From Alcanivoracaceae bacterium (lineage in GTDB: Bacteria > Pseudomonadota > Gammaproteobacteria > Xanthomonadales > Marinicellaceae): DNA of 64,000 bases. The notes beneath the pieces were generated by a model, which was given only the letters and a program-made list of their open reading frames with translations, ran no database searches and was not told the DNA's origin. The stretch is taken from NCBI GenBank assembly GCA_016744455.1, contig JADGEI010000006.1, positions 62,001 through 126,000 of the forward strand, in the 5' to 3' direction. Positions within the stretch are counted from its first letter, which is position 1, and every line of letters starts with the position of its first letter. A program made the translations under genes and the position numbers. This document shows positions 53,493 through 63,347 of the stretch, one piece after another.

Positions 53493-53520
53493 CTTGAAAA
53501 ATAATTGACTAACCATACAT
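53493..53520 (+). promoter_or_regulatory. Candidate heat-shock (sigma32) promoter of dnaK
   Basis: CTTGAAA (53493-53499), 13 bp, then CCATACAT (53513-53520). The -35 is a perfect match to the sigma32 consensus, and the -10 keeps the CCAT core but lacks the longer C-run. It lies 73 bp before the dnaK ATG, with AGAGG as the ribosome-binding site. Confidence 0.55.
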
Positions 53521-53592
53521 TAGTAGCAACTTAAAATGACAGGCATAAACAGCTTGTTAAAATTTACTAAAATATACTAGAGGTCAATTAAA

Positions 53593-55509
53593 ATGGCAAA
53601 AATTATAGGAATAGACTTAGGAACAACTAACTCTTGCGTTGCAGTAATGGAAGGAGATGATGTTAAAGTTATCGAGAACTCAGAAGGCGATAGAACTACG
53701 CCATCGATTATTGCATATGCAGATGATAAAGAAGTTTTAGTTGGTAAATCAGCTAAACGTCAAGCGGTTACTAACCCTGAAAATACATTATTCGCAATTA
53801 AACGATTAATTGGTCGTAAATTCAGCGAAAAAGAAGTGAAAAAAGATATTGATTTGGTGCCTTATAAAATTATCGCAGCAGATAATGGTGATGCATGGGT
53901 TGATGTTAAAGGTAAAAAATTAGCTCCACAAGAAGTCTCAGCACAAATTTTGATGAAAATGAAGAAAACGGCTGAAGAATATTTGGGTGAAAAAGTTGCT
54001 GCTGCTGTAATTACAGTGCCAGCTTATTTTAATGATTCTCAACGCCAAGCAACTAAAGATGCAGGCAGAATTGCTGGTTTAGAAGTCAAACGTATCATCA
54101 ATGAACCAACTGCAGCGGCATTAGCTTATGGCATGGATAAAAAAGGCGGTGACAAAACTGTAGCAGTCTTTGATTTGGGTGGCGGTACATTTGATGTATC
54201 TATCATCGAAATCGCTGATATTGATGGTGAACAACAATTTGAAGTTTTAGCCACTAATGGTGATACATTCTTAGGTGGTGAAGATTTTGATGCACGTGTA
54301 ATTGATTATATAGTAGAAGAATTCAAAAAGGATCAAGGTGTTGACCTTAAAAATGATCCGATGGCACTACAGCGTTTAAAAGAAGCTGCAGAAAATGCAA
54401 AAATCGAATTATCATCAAGTGAACAAACGGAAATTAATTTGCCGTACGTAACTGCTGATGCATCTGGCCCAAAACATTTAAATATGAAAATTACTCGATC
54501 AAAACTTGAGTCATTGGTTGCTGATTTAGTAGAGCGTACTATTGCCCCTTGTAAAATAGCGGTTAAAGATTCGGGCTTAAGCTTATCTGAGATTGATGAT
54601 GTAATTTTAGTTGGTGGTCAAACACGTATGCCTAAAGTCCAATCAGTGGTTGAAGATTATTTCGGTAAGAAGCCACGTAAAGATGTTAACCCAGATGAAG
54701 CAGTTGCTATGGGTGCTGCCATTCAAGGTGGTGTTTTATCCGGTGATGTAAAAGATGTTTTATTATTGGATGTTACTCCTTTATCTCTGGGCATTGAGAC
54801 AATGGGTGGAGTGATGACTAAATTAATTGATAAAAATACAACGATTCCAACTAAGGCATCACAAGTATTTTCAACAGCAGAAGATAACCAAGCTGCAGTG
54901 ACTGTACATGTATTGCAAGGAGAGCGTGAAATTGCTTCAGCAAATAAATCATTAGGTCGTTTTGATTTAACAGGTATTAATGCTGCACCACGTGGAATGC
55001 CACAAATTGAAGTGGAATTTGATATTGATTCTAATGGCATCTTACATGTCTCTGCAAAAGATAAAGCCACAGGTAAAGAACAACGTATTGAAATCAAAGC
55101 AGGTTCTGGATTGTCGGATGAAGAAGTTGAACAAATGGTAAAAGATGCTGAATTGCACGCTGAGGAAGATAAAAAATTCCAAGAAGTGGTTAAATCACGT
55201 AATGCAGCAGATGCGATGGTTCATCAAGCTAAAAGCTTAATCGAAGAAAGTAAAGACATGATTGAAGATGGTGAACGTGCAGATATAGAAGAAGCCATTA
55301 CTAAAGTTGATGAAGCTATGAAAGGTGATGATAAAGAAGCCATTGATAAATCAGCAGAAGCATTGCAAACAACGTTAGCTCCAGTTATGCAAAAAGCACA
55401 AGCTGCTGCTCAAGCTGCCGGTGCTCAAGGTGAAGAAGTCCCAGCAGAAGAAGCTGAAGATGATGATATCGTGGATGCTGAGTTTGAAGATGTAAGTGAT
55501 GATAAATAA
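53593..55509 (+). CDS. dnaK: Molecular chaperone DnaK (Hsp70)
   Basis: 638 residues, exactly the length of E. coli DnaK. The ATPase domain starts [18 protein letters not shown] and includes [20 protein letters not shown] (about 139-158) and [15 protein letters not shown]. The linker [15 protein letters not shown] (about 388-402) leads to the substrate domain, and the chain ends in a disordered acidic tail with the EEVPAEE-type motif. grpE, its frequent partner just upstream, is not there. A terminator separates it from dnaJ. Confidence 0.98.
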   Translation: MAKIIGIDLGTTNSCVAVMEGDDVKVIENSEGDRTTPSIIAYADDKEVLVGKSAKRQAVTNPENTLFAIKRLIGRKFSEKEVKKDIDLVPYKIIAADNGDAWVDVKGKKLAPQEVSAQILMKMKKTAEEYLGEKVAAAVITVPAYFNDSQRQATKDAGRIAGLEVKRIINEPTAAALAYGMDKKGGDKTVAVFDLGGGTFDVSIIEIADIDGEQQFEVLATNGDTFLGGEDFDARVIDYIVEEFKKDQGVDLKNDPMALQRLKEAAENAKIELSSSEQTEINLPYVTADASGPKHLNMKITRSKLESLVADLVERTIAPCKIAVKDSGLSLSEIDDVILVGGQTRMPKVQSVVEDYFGKKPRKDVNPDEAVAMGAAIQGGVLSGDVKDVLLLDVTPLSLGIETMGGVMTKLIDKNTTIPTKASQVFSTAEDNQAAVTVHVLQGEREIASANKSLGRFDLTGINAAPRGMPQIEVEFDIDSNGILHVSAKDKATGKEQRIEIKAGSGLSDEEVEQMVKDAELHAEEDKKFQEVVKSRNAADAMVHQAKSLIEESKDMIEDGERADIEEAITKVDEAMKGDDKEAIDKSAEALQTTLAPVMQKAQAAAQAAGAQGEEVPAEEAEDDDIVDAEFEDVSDDK

Positions 55510-55538
55510 TAATTTTTTTTAAATTATTAAGTACAACT

Positions 55539-55568
55539 AAAGCCCTTGGTTTCGACTAAGGGCTTTTG
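55539..55568 (+). terminator. Terminator between dnaK and dnaJ
   Basis: AAAGCCCTT (55539-55547), a 10-nt loop, AAGGGCTTT (55558-55566) and one more T. The stem is strong and the T-run short, so it may be leaky and set a dnaK excess over dnaJ. Confidence 0.75.
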
Positions 55569-55674
55569 TGTTTTAAAACTCTATAGCGTTGGATTTAGTC
55601 AACTATACAATAGAGGACTAAAAAGTAACCACCATACTGTGTGGAATTAGAAAGACAGGAATCAAGGGTAAAAA

Positions 55675-56790
55675 ATGTCAGAAAGAGATTATTACGAATT
55701 ATTGGGTGTTAGTAAGTCAGCTACCAAACCTGAGTTAAAAAAAGCCTTTAAGCGAAAAGCAATGAAATACCATCCAGATCGGAATGATGCGGCTGATGCT
55801 CAAGATAAGTTTAAAGAAGTTAATCGAGCTTATGATACCTTAAGAGATGACAATAAACGTGCACGTTACGATCAATTTGGTCCAGAAGGTGTGAACCAAG
55901 GACCTGGTGGAGGTGGATTTCATGGTGCGGATGTTGGTGATATTTTTGGAGATATTTTTGGAGATATATTTGGCGGTGGTGGTCGTAGACAGCAACAACA
56001 ACGCGGTCATGATATTCAAATAGAAATAACTGTAGATCTAGAAGAAGCTGTTGCTGGAGTTTCTAAAGAAATTAAGATTCCAACCATGAGCGCTTGTAAT
56101 ATCTGTGATGGCAGTGGCTCCAAAGACGGTGAAAGTTCTACCTGTACTACCTGTCAAGGTCAGGGGCAAGTACGTATGCAACAAGGAATATTTTCTGTGC
56201 AACAAGCCTGCCCTACTTGCCAAGGTAAAGGCAAGGTGATTAAAAATCCTTGTAATCATTGTGATGGACAAGGTAGAACTAAGGAAAATAAAACACTTAA
56301 TGTTAAGGTTCCTGCAGGAGTTGATAACGGTGATAGAATCCGTTTGTCAGGAGAGGGTGAAGCTGCTCCAGCAGGTGGCGTTCCTGGAGATCTATATGTT
56401 GATCTGGTGGTTAAACCACATGAGATTTTTCAACGGGAAAGTGATGAGTTATTCACTGAAATGCCAATAGATTTTGCGACGGCTGTCTTAGGTGGTGAGC
56501 TTGAGATACCAACACTTGATGGGAAAGTAAACCTTAAGATACCAGCAGAAACACAGTCTGGTAAAATTTTTAAATTAAGAGGTAAAGGTGTTAAATCTGT
56601 GCGTTCACATCGAACGGGTGATTTGCATTGTCGTGTTGATGTAGAAACACCAGTTAATTTAACTAATTTTCAAAAGAAATTAATTAAACAGTTGTCGGAG
56701 TCGATTGAGAAAGGTGGTAACAAACACAATCCCAATCAACAAGGTTGGTTTAACAGTGTAAAAAGTTTTATGGATAAGCTTAAAAGCTAA
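55675..56790 (+). CDS. dnaJ: Co-chaperone DnaJ (Hsp40)
   Basis: 371 residues (E. coli 376). The J domain (about 1-70) has the DnaK-contacting HPD in [10 protein letters not shown] Gly/Phe-rich region (about 75-110) contains a short repeated [12 protein letters not shown]. The zinc region has four CxxCxGxG repeats ([32 protein letters not shown], about 140-202). The C-terminal substrate domains follow. It stimulates DnaK ATPase and delivers clients. It starts 165 bp after dnaK. Confidence 0.98.
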   Translation: MSERDYYELLGVSKSATKPELKKAFKRKAMKYHPDRNDAADAQDKFKEVNRAYDTLRDDNKRARYDQFGPEGVNQGPGGGGFHGADVGDIFGDIFGDIFGGGGRRQQQQRGHDIQIEITVDLEEAVAGVSKEIKIPTMSACNICDGSGSKDGESSTCTTCQGQGQVRMQQGIFSVQQACPTCQGKGKVIKNPCNHCDGQGRTKENKTLNVKVPAGVDNGDRIRLSGEGEAAPAGGVPGDLYVDLVVKPHEIFQRESDELFTEMPIDFATAVLGGELEIPTLDGKVNLKIPAETQSGKIFKLRGKGVKSVRSHRTGDLHCRVDVETPVNLTNFQKKLIKQLSESIEKGGNKHNPNQQGWFNSVKSFMDKLKS

Positions 56791-56820
56791 AGCTAAGTTT
56801 ATTAAGATGATAAAGAATAT

Positions 56821-57552
56821 ATGATGTTGAAAGTTGGTATAGCAGGAATTAGCGGCAGAATAGGGCAGAGAATCATAGACATTTCAGCTTTTGATGACTC
56901 TTTGACTATTCAAACTGGTTTAGTTTCCAAACATAGTAATTACTTACACGATACGATAAATGTCAGTGATAAATGTATAAAATCAGATGTTTGGATAGAT
57001 TTTTCTACACCAGAAGCCTTCGAACTTGTGTTGAATCATTGTTTAGAAACAAATACTCCACTGGTTTCTGGAACTACTGGATTAAGTAAAAAACATTTTA
57101 AAGAAATTGAGAATGCAGCATTAGTTATTCCAGTCTTTTGGGCATCAAATTTCGCTATATCGGTGAATCTCATACAACAGTTATTGTCACACTATACTCA
57201 ATTGAGGGCATCTGATGTTGAAATTAGAGAAACTCACCATGTTAACAAAGTAGACAAGCCTTCAGGTACTGCCATTTCATTAGCAAGAAGCATCAAACCT
57301 CATGGTATATTAAAAACAACTGCTGTTGATGAATTCAAATTAGATGATGTGGTTATTAAATCTACTCGAGACGCTCAGGTTGCAGGTATTCATCAGATCG
57401 AGTTATCTAATAAATCTGAAGTGATTTCGATTACACATACTGCTAAAACCCCTGAGATTTTTGCTCAAGGTGCAGTTAATGTAGCTAAATGGTTAGTAAA
57501 TCAAAAAGTAGGTATTCATACAATGAAGAGCTATATAGACACATTATCCTGA
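56821..57552 (+). CDS. dapB: 4-hydroxy-tetrahydrodipicolinate reductase
   Basis: 243 residues, slightly shorter than the 273 of E. coli DapB. It reduces hydroxytetrahydrodipicolinate in lysine and diaminopimelate synthesis. The cofactor motif GIAGISGRIG is at about 6-15 and VSGTTGL near 81-87. The catalytic HH pair with the substrate loop is in ETHHVNKVDKPSGTA (about 138-152). The start could be the first or second of two adjacent ATGs. It is 30 bp after dnaJ; carA, a common follower, is absent. Confidence 0.93.
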   Translation: MMLKVGIAGISGRIGQRIIDISAFDDSLTIQTGLVSKHSNYLHDTINVSDKCIKSDVWIDFSTPEAFELVLNHCLETNTPLVSGTTGLSKKHFKEIENAALVIPVFWASNFAISVNLIQQLLSHYTQLRASDVEIRETHHVNKVDKPSGTAISLARSIKPHGILKTTAVDEFKLDDVVIKSTRDAQVAGIHQIELSNKSEVISITHTAKTPEIFAQGAVNVAKWLVNQKVGIHTMKSYIDTLS

Positions 57553-57799
57553 ATTATGATCGAATGCCAACCTATGGTATTATAAGAAAACTTCTTAAAA
57601 GTAAATATTTAATTGAAGAAGATAATGATGAAGCTATTTTTAAATTTAGGCATACAAAAAATAGGAGCAAATGGGTAATGGTCATGTACTTTGTGAATAA
57701 AATCAACTACCCATTTTAAGTGCTCAAACATCTCACTTTGTATTAGAAGACTTGTTATATGGAATAGAAATAAAGTGAAAAAACGATGTAAAACTATCT

Positions 57800-57827
57800 A
57801 AAGCCCATGATGTTTATCATAGGCTTT
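57800..57827 (-). terminator. Hairpin downstream of the SDR gene, possible terminator
   Basis: AAAGCC, C, ATGAT, loop GTTT, ATCAT, A, GGCTTT: an 11-bp stem with one mismatch, 17 bp after the leftward SDR stop and also downstream of dapB. The T-tract on either side is poor, so termination is likely but unproven. Nothing else convincing is in the 291-bp gap 57553-57843. Confidence 0.45.
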
Positions 57828-57843
57828 GCTGTAGTTGATTTTG

Positions 57844-58611
57844 TTATTTGGCTTGTAACCTGATGGCTCCATCAAGGCGAATCACAGAGCCGTTTAGGTA
57901 AGTGTTTTGTATAATATGTGCCATGGTATAGGCGAATTCAGCTGGGTTTCCTAACCGAGATGGGAAAGGGACAGCAGCTCCCAAAGCTTCTTTAACTGGT
58001 TCAGGCATACCTGAAACCATTGGTGTCATAAATACACCTGGTGCAATTGTCATGACACGAACACCAATTCTGGTGAACTCTCTTGCCATTGGCAATGTCA
58101 TTCCAACAATGCCAGCTTTAGATGCTGAATAAGCCGCTTGCCCAATTTGGCCTTCATATGCAGCAATTGATGCGGTATTTATGATGACACCTCGTTGTTT
58201 ATCATTGTCAGCTTTATTTTTTTGCATGATTTCAGCAGCGAATTTAGAAGCATTAAAACTACCAATAAGATTTATCATGATCGCTTTAGAAAAATAATCA
58301 GTTGCCATAGGGGCTTCACGACCTAACACCCTGCCAGCAGATAATACGCCAGCACAGTTAATAGCAACATTGATTCCGGCCATGTTTTTTTCGGCTTCTT
58401 GACAGGCATTTTTGACGTTTTCTTCATTACTTACATCCGTTTTAACGAAACTAGCTCTCGAGCCAAGTTCGTTTAAAATTGTATCAGCTGATTCTTGGTT
58501 AATGTCTAAAAGTACTACTTGACCTCCGTCAGAAATAATTTTTCTAGCACAAGCAAGACCAAGACCAGAAACACCACCAGTTATGATGGCCTTTACGTTA
58601 CTTAATTTCAT
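57844..58611 (-). CDS. Type-2 3-hydroxyacyl-CoA dehydrogenase-like SDR
   Basis: 255 residues with a complete classical SDR set: GGVSGLGLA (about 12-20) for NAD, NCAG (about 85-88), a catalytic Ser in NTASIAAYEG and YSASK (about 161-165). The stretch GQIGQAAYSASKAGIVGMTLPMARE and the APGVFMTPMVSG loop are typical of the 17beta-HSD10/3-hydroxyacyl-CoA dehydrogenase type 2 group. It probably takes part in branched-chain or fatty acyl degradation with NAD. It lies 34 bp after the hydrolase gene on the same strand, likely one operon. Confidence 0.88.
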   Translation of the reverse strand: MKLSNVKAIITGGVSGLGLACARKIISDGGQVVLLDINQESADTILNELGSRASFVKTDVSNEENVKNACQEAEKNMAGINVAINCAGVLSAGRVLGREAPMATDYFSKAIMINLIGSFNASKFAAEIMQKNKADNDKQRGVIINTASIAAYEGQIGQAAYSASKAGIVGMTLPMAREFTRIGVRVMTIAPGVFMTPMVSGMPEPVKEALGAAVPFPSRLGNPAEFAYTMAHIIQNTYLNGSVIRLDGAIRLQAK

Positions 58612-58645
58612 TAAATTCTCCTACCCAATTAATTGTTAATGGGTG

Positions 58646-59653
58646 TTAAATTGGTTGCATAATGTAGCATAAACAATCGTCACGGATTGCTTTGATACTT
58701 TGGGTTATCATTGATGGTACAAAACTTTTGTTACAAATGATCTTATCGCCATCAAGTTTAAAATAATCAGTGTCGATTGGTTGATTATTTTCATCTAATA
58801 CTACAAATGGCATTGTATTTAAGTCAGCTAATTGTTTGCTTAATCGGCCAAACTGCTCACCAGAAGGTATTTGCTGAAAATTCAATACATCTAAATCTTT
58901 GACTAACATAAAGCCATGGTGGTGTTGTTCAAAACTGATGTCAATTTCCTCTTTTACCTTCACTGAAGCAAATATTTTGTAGACCTTTTGGTGTTCTAGT
59001 ATGCCTGGAACGTGTAGTAAATTAGATTGACTGTGCAATAACTCTAAAAATGTATGTGTTTGTTCCGTGCCATCTGAAGCACCTGATAATCCGCATTCTA
59101 TTGTTACTGAAGGACAAAATTTTGAAAATGCAGTAGATTGAATACCTGCAGGAGAGGTGAAATATATCATGGTGTCAGAAAACAATGAGGCAAGATTAAT
59201 AAATTCTGCATTTAAAGAATTTATTCCAGAGTAATGGGGGTTTCTACCTGAATTGTTATGAATGTCAACACTTGCAAAAGGCTCTCGCTTCTCCATAATG
59301 TCTGTTATTTCTTGCATCGTTTTTGCATAAGGGCTATCAAAAGTTAAATGACATGGCCAGATGCGATTAAAGTCAGGTTGGTTTTCTAAATGCCTAACAT
59401 TATGCCTTGCCGCATCAACATTGCCAAAAAGGATACTTATAGAACGAGGTAAAACATGTTGGTGATTGTTAAGATAGTCTTTTAACGCATCCCAACCTGT
59501 GTATTCGTCACCATGTTGTAGAACAGAGATAAAAACAGGCCGCTTTATTTTACCTTTTAAGTGAACCAGTGTATGGTTGTCTATTTTGGTATATAATTTG
59601 TTTGCAGGTAAATCGAGCAAACCTTGAGGCAAATGATCTAATTGTTTTATCAT
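58646..59653 (-). CDS. Aspartoacylase/succinylglutamate desuccinylase-like metallohydrolase (M14 fold)
   Basis: 335 residues. The zinc motif near the N-terminus reads VLQHGDEYTGW (about 44-54), the HxxE of the M14/AstE-AspA fold. GNVDAARHNVRHLENQPDFNRIWP (about 77-100) carries the substrate-binding Arg and Asn residues. The third zinc ligand and neighbourhood are in VDIHNNSGRNPHYSG (about 148-162). The catalytic Glu is probably in VTIECGLSG (about 202-210). It would cleave an N-acyl amino acid or amide. The specific substrate is not evident. Confidence 0.8.
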   Translation of the reverse strand: MIKQLDHLPQGLLDLPANKLYTKIDNHTLVHLKGKIKRPVFISVLQHGDEYTGWDALKDYLNNHQHVLPRSISILFGNVDAARHNVRHLENQPDFNRIWPCHLTFDSPYAKTMQEITDIMEKREPFASVDIHNNSGRNPHYSGINSLNAEFINLASLFSDTMIYFTSPAGIQSTAFSKFCPSVTIECGLSGASDGTEQTHTFLELLHSQSNLLHVPGILEHQKVYKIFASVKVKEEIDISFEQHHHGFMLVKDLDVLNFQQIPSGEQFGRLSKQLADLNTMPFVVLDENNQPIDTDYFKLDGDKIICNKSFVPSMITQSIKAIRDDCLCYIMQPI

Positions 59654-59813
59654 ATAAATTGAACTTTCTTTAATGCTATTATTCTAAAATGCGAGTTGTT
59701 AGGAAACTTGTTAAATTACGCTTGATTTTTTAGATAAAATTGGTAAAAATATCGGTCGTTAATTCTAACATAAAAAATTCAAAGAACAATAAAAACTATT
59801 AAACGAGGGAAAC

Positions 59814-60755
59814 ATGATTGAGTGTAATAATTTAAGCAAACATTTTAGCCAGTTTGTTGCTGTTGACAATTTGTCATTTACTGCAAACAAGGGTGAAGTT
59901 CTAGGTTTTCTAGGCCCCAATGGGGCGGGTAAATCAACAACCATGAAAATGATAACAGGCTTTTTGCAACCCACATCTGGAGATGTTAAAGTATGTGGTA
60001 TTGATTTATTTGATAACCCAATTGGATTAAAAGCAAAAATTGGTTATCTACCAGAAGGCGCACCTAGCTATGATGAAATGCGTGTTTGTGATTTTTTAAA
60101 ATTTATTGCTCAAATGCGCTGTATTGATTCTAATTTAATTGATACAAAAGTAGATGAAATAGTTGATAGGATTAACTTGTCGCAAGTTTATTACCAACGC
60201 ATAGAAACTCTATCAAAAGGTTTTAAGCGGCGTGTAGGGTTAGCACAAGCCATAATTCATGATCCAGAGGTTTTAGTTTTGGATGAACCAACCGATGGCC
60301 TGGATCCAAATCAAAAGCATGATGTTAGAGAGTTAATTACATCAATGGCAATAGATAAAACCATAATTATATCAACACACATATTAGAAGAAGTTCATGC
60401 GGTTTGTGATCGAGCAATTATAATCGCAGATGGGAAAATAGTTGCTGACAATACGCCGGCAGAACTAGAAAACATGTCTAAGTATCATAATGCTGTAACT
60501 TTTAGTGCAGACATAGATTTTTCTTTATTGGATGAGTTTAAAAAAATGAGTTGTGTTCGTGATGTTAAGTACAATAAAAAATTCAAAAAAACCACAATTT
60601 TTCCATCACAGGGTGTGTATATTTTTGATGAAGTTAGTGACTTCCTAAAACAGCATAAAATCTCAGTGACAAGATTAACCATGGAAGCTGGACGTTTGGA
60701 TGAAGTGTTTAGGAATATTACCCTAGAAAATGATGTCATGGAGGTGGCGAAATGA
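59814..60755 (+). CDS. ABC transporter ATP-binding protein (GldA-like)
   Basis: 313 residues. Walker A GPNGAGKST is at 34-42, the signature is LSKGFKRRVGLAQAI (about 133-147) and Walker B is VLVLDEPTDGLDP (about 153-165), followed by the His switch STHILEE. An extra C-terminal domain (about 220-313) is usual for ABC-2 drug/lipid-type exporters. It is the first gene of a four-gene operon with a permease, a GldG-type protein and a DUF4340 protein. An AGGGAA ribosome-binding site precedes the ATG. Confidence 0.92.
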   Translation: MIECNNLSKHFSQFVAVDNLSFTANKGEVLGFLGPNGAGKSTTMKMITGFLQPTSGDVKVCGIDLFDNPIGLKAKIGYLPEGAPSYDEMRVCDFLKFIAQMRCIDSNLIDTKVDEIVDRINLSQVYYQRIETLSKGFKRRVGLAQAIIHDPEVLVLDEPTDGLDPNQKHDVRELITSMAIDKTIIISTHILEEVHAVCDRAIIIADGKIVADNTPAELENMSKYHNAVTFSADIDFSLLDEFKKMSCVRDVKYNKKFKKTTIFPSQGVYIFDEVSDFLKQHKISVTRLTMEAGRLDEVFRNITLENDVMEVAK

Positions 60756-61486
60756 GTCCTAAGTTGGCAGTAATAAAGCGTGAGTTACAAGGGTATTTTT
60801 CTACACCAATTGCCTATGTTTTTATTGTGATATTTTTGATTTTAAGTGGTGTTTTTGCTTTTTACCTTGGTGGTTTATATGAGAGAGGGCAAGCAGATTT
60901 GTCTCCATTCTTTAATTTTCACCCATGGCTTTATTTATTTTTAGTCCCAGCTGTTTCTATGCGAATGTGGTCAGAAGAAAGGCGTAGTGGTAATATAGAA
61001 CTATTGATGACTCTTCCTGTTAAACAAAGTGACTTAGTTTTAGGTAAATTTCTCGCTGCTTGGGTATTTGTTACTATCGCTTTAACTTTTACATTTCCTA
61101 TTTGGATTTCTGTTAATTATCTTGGTAACCCTGACAATGGGCTGATATTAGCGAGTTATATAGGTAGTTTGCTACTAGCTGGATCCTTCTTAGCTATTGG
61201 ATCATGTATCTCTGTAGCCAGTAAAAACCAAGTTATTGCTTTTATCATTACTGCGGTGATATGTTTTATCTTTTTATTGGCTGGTTTACCAATGGTGCTT
61301 GATTTCTTTAACTCTTGGTTGCCACAAGTGTTAGTGGATTCAATTGCTTCAACTAGCTTCTTAACTCATTATGCGAGTATCAATAAAGGTGTTTTAGATC
61401 TAGGCGATATTGTATATTTTGCCATGGTTATTGCTGTTTGGCTGTATGCTACATCAGTTGTTTTAGATATGAAGAAAGCAGATTAA
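60752..61486 (+). CDS. ABC-2 type permease (GldF-like)
   Basis: 244 residues with six membrane helices (about 19-40, 57-75, 103-125, 137-158, 165-187 and 217-238). The MRMWSEERRSGNIELLMTLPV segment (about 69-89) is the conserved cytoplasmic coupling helix of ABC-2 permeases. It pairs with the ATPase gene, which it overlaps by 4 bp. The transported substrate is unknown; no gliding genes are present, so the Gld name reflects family only. Confidence 0.9.
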   Translation: MSPKLAVIKRELQGYFSTPIAYVFIVIFLILSGVFAFYLGGLYERGQADLSPFFNFHPWLYLFLVPAVSMRMWSEERRSGNIELLMTLPVKQSDLVLGKFLAAWVFVTIALTFTFPIWISVNYLGNPDNGLILASYIGSLLLAGSFLAIGSCISVASKNQVIAFIITAVICFIFLLAGLPMVLDFFNSWLPQVLVDSIASTSFLTHYASINKGVLDLGDIVYFAMVIAVWLYATSVVLDMKKAD

Positions 61487-61496
61487 GGAGAATAAA

Positions 61497-63347
61497 ATGA
61501 AATCAAACACAACAAAATTACTTGTACTTATAGCAATATTTCTTTTTGGTTCAGTAATAATTAGCCAATCTGGAATTTTCTCCTATACGCGTTTAGATTT
61601 GACGGAGAACAAACTGTTTACTCTAAATGAAGGTACTAAAAATATACTTAAATCCATAGATGAGAAAGTGCATATAAAGCTTTATTACTCTGACGAAGCA
61701 ACACACAGTATTCCTGTGTTAAGAACCTACAAAAATACAGTCATGGATTTGCTTAATGAAATGCAAAGGTATGCAGGCTCAAAATTAAAAATTAGTTTAA
61801 TAGACCCAAAAATATTTTCACCAGAAGAAGATGAAGCTGCTCAATTTGGTTTACAAGCATTGCCAGTTGGTGATGGTGGTGAAAATGTATTTTTTGGTTT
61901 GGTGGGCGAAAATAGTTTAGATGGCTTAGAGACAATTGCATTTATGCAGCCAGATAGGGAGTCTTTTTTAGAGTATGATATAGCTCAGCTTGTCAATAGC
62001 CTTAATCATCCAGAGAAAAAGACTATTGCTATTATGAGTTCAATAAATGTACAATCTAAATATGACGAAAGCACTGGAGAAATGAAGCAAGCTCAGGTCT
62101 TTGTAACTCAATTACAAAAAGATTACACAATTAAACATTTAGAAACAACAAGTGAAACTATAGATAATGATATTGATGTTTTAATGTTGATTCACCCAAA
62201 AGAACTCTCAAATAAAAGCCTATTTGCAATTGATCAATTCGTCATGAAGGGTGGTAGATTGTTAGTTTTTGTTGATCCACATGCACAGGCTGAAGAAGTT
62301 GTTCCTGACCCTCAAAACCCGATGGCTGCCTATCAAGCTAACAAAAGTTCTAATTTGAATGAATTATTTTTATCTTGGAATGTTAATTATGATGCTAATA
62401 AAGTTTTACTCGATGACAAATATGCTTTAAATATACAGCGTCATCAAGGAGCTAGGCCACAAAGACACCTGGCTTATTTAGCTCTTGAAGATGAGGCTTT
62501 TAATAAAAAAGATATCGTGGCCAGAGAACTAACCACTGTGAATTTAGCTTCAAGTGGGTATTTTGTTTCTGATAGTTTACAGGCCATATTAAAAAGTTCT
62601 AAAGCGGCCAGTACAACAAGTTCTGAGGCCTTGAAATTTTTGGTAGACCCAAATACATTATTTAAAAATTATAATGCCGATGATAAAAACTACACCATAG
62701 CTGGCCGAGTAACGGGAACTATCAACTCTGCTTTTCCAGAGTCAATTGAGGGGGTTGATAAAGCTAATTTGACCCTGGTTAATAGTGACCCTAAGGTTGT
62801 GTTGTTTGCAGATGTAGATATATTGTTTGATCAGATGTGGGTTAAAAGTCAAAATTTCTTTGGCCGTAATGTGAATAATGCATTTGCAGATAATGGCAAC
62901 ATGATTACTAATTTATTAGATAATATGGCCGGTAGTCCTGATTTGATTAATATTCGTGGACGTAAGAACTCAGCAAGGCCATTTATAAAAGTGCAGGAGT
63001 TGCAAAAAGCATCAGATAAAAAGTTTCGAGAACAAGAAAACGTATTAAAACAACGTTTACGTGAGACGGAACAAAAACTCAATCAAATTCAACGTGATAA
63101 AGGCCAACAAGATAGGTTGATAATGAGTCAAGAGCAAGAACAGGAAATTCAGAAATTCCAAAAGGAAAAATTAGAAGTTCGTAAAAAATTACGAGAAGTA
63201 AGGAGGAGTTTGGATAAAGATATTCAAGATTTAGGTAGCAATCTCAAGATGATAAATATTGCTTTTGTCCCTATACTGGTCAGTTTATTTGGTGTGTTTA
63301 TATTGTGGTTTAGACCAAAGCAAAATGGAGGTAAATATGCAAAATAA
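61497..63347 (+). CDS. GldG-family ABC accessory protein
   Basis: 616 residues. An N-terminal membrane helix (about 8-24) is followed by YTRLDLTENKLFTLNEGTKNILKSI (about 30-54), the GldG signature, a periplasmic domain of ABC_transp_aux type (about 45-470), a strong coiled coil rich in Gln, Glu and Lys (about 500-575) and a C-terminal helix (about 585-606). It is thought to be the external partner of the ABC-2 permease. GGAG precedes the start. The 3' end overlaps the DUF4340 gene by 11 bp. Confidence 0.88.
   Translation: MKSNTTKLLVLIAIFLFGSVIISQSGIFSYTRLDLTENKLFTLNEGTKNILKSIDEKVHIKLYYSDEATHSIPVLRTYKNTVMDLLNEMQRYAGSKLKISLIDPKIFSPEEDEAAQFGLQALPVGDGGENVFFGLVGENSLDGLETIAFMQPDRESFLEYDIAQLVNSLNHPEKKTIAIMSSINVQSKYDESTGEMKQAQVFVTQLQKDYTIKHLETTSETIDNDIDVLMLIHPKELSNKSLFAIDQFVMKGGRLLVFVDPHAQAEEVVPDPQNPMAAYQANKSSNLNELFLSWNVNYDANKVLLDDKYALNIQRHQGARPQRHLAYLALEDEAFNKKDIVARELTTVNLASSGYFVSDSLQAILKSSKAASTTSSEALKFLVDPNTLFKNYNADDKNYTIAGRVTGTINSAFPESIEGVDKANLTLVNSDPKVVLFADVDILFDQMWVKSQNFFGRNVNNAFADNGNMITNLLDNMAGSPDLINIRGRKNSARPFIKVQELQKASDKKFREQENVLKQRLRETEQKLNQIQRDKGQQDRLIMSQEQEQEIQKFQKEKLEVRKKLREVRRSLDKDIQDLGSNLKMINIAFVPILVSLFGVFILWFRPKQNGGKYAK

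Noticed and set aside
55920-55975. Repeated [12 protein letters not shown] codons in dnaJ
   Set aside because: This is the normal Gly/Phe-rich region of DnaJ, not a mobile or unstable repeat.
57489-57719. 76-codon ORF overlapping the 3' end of dapB
   Set aside because: It starts inside dapB in another frame, has no ribosome-binding site and no recognisable domain; most of it is low-complexity Lys/Asn/Ile sequence as expected of AT-rich spacer.
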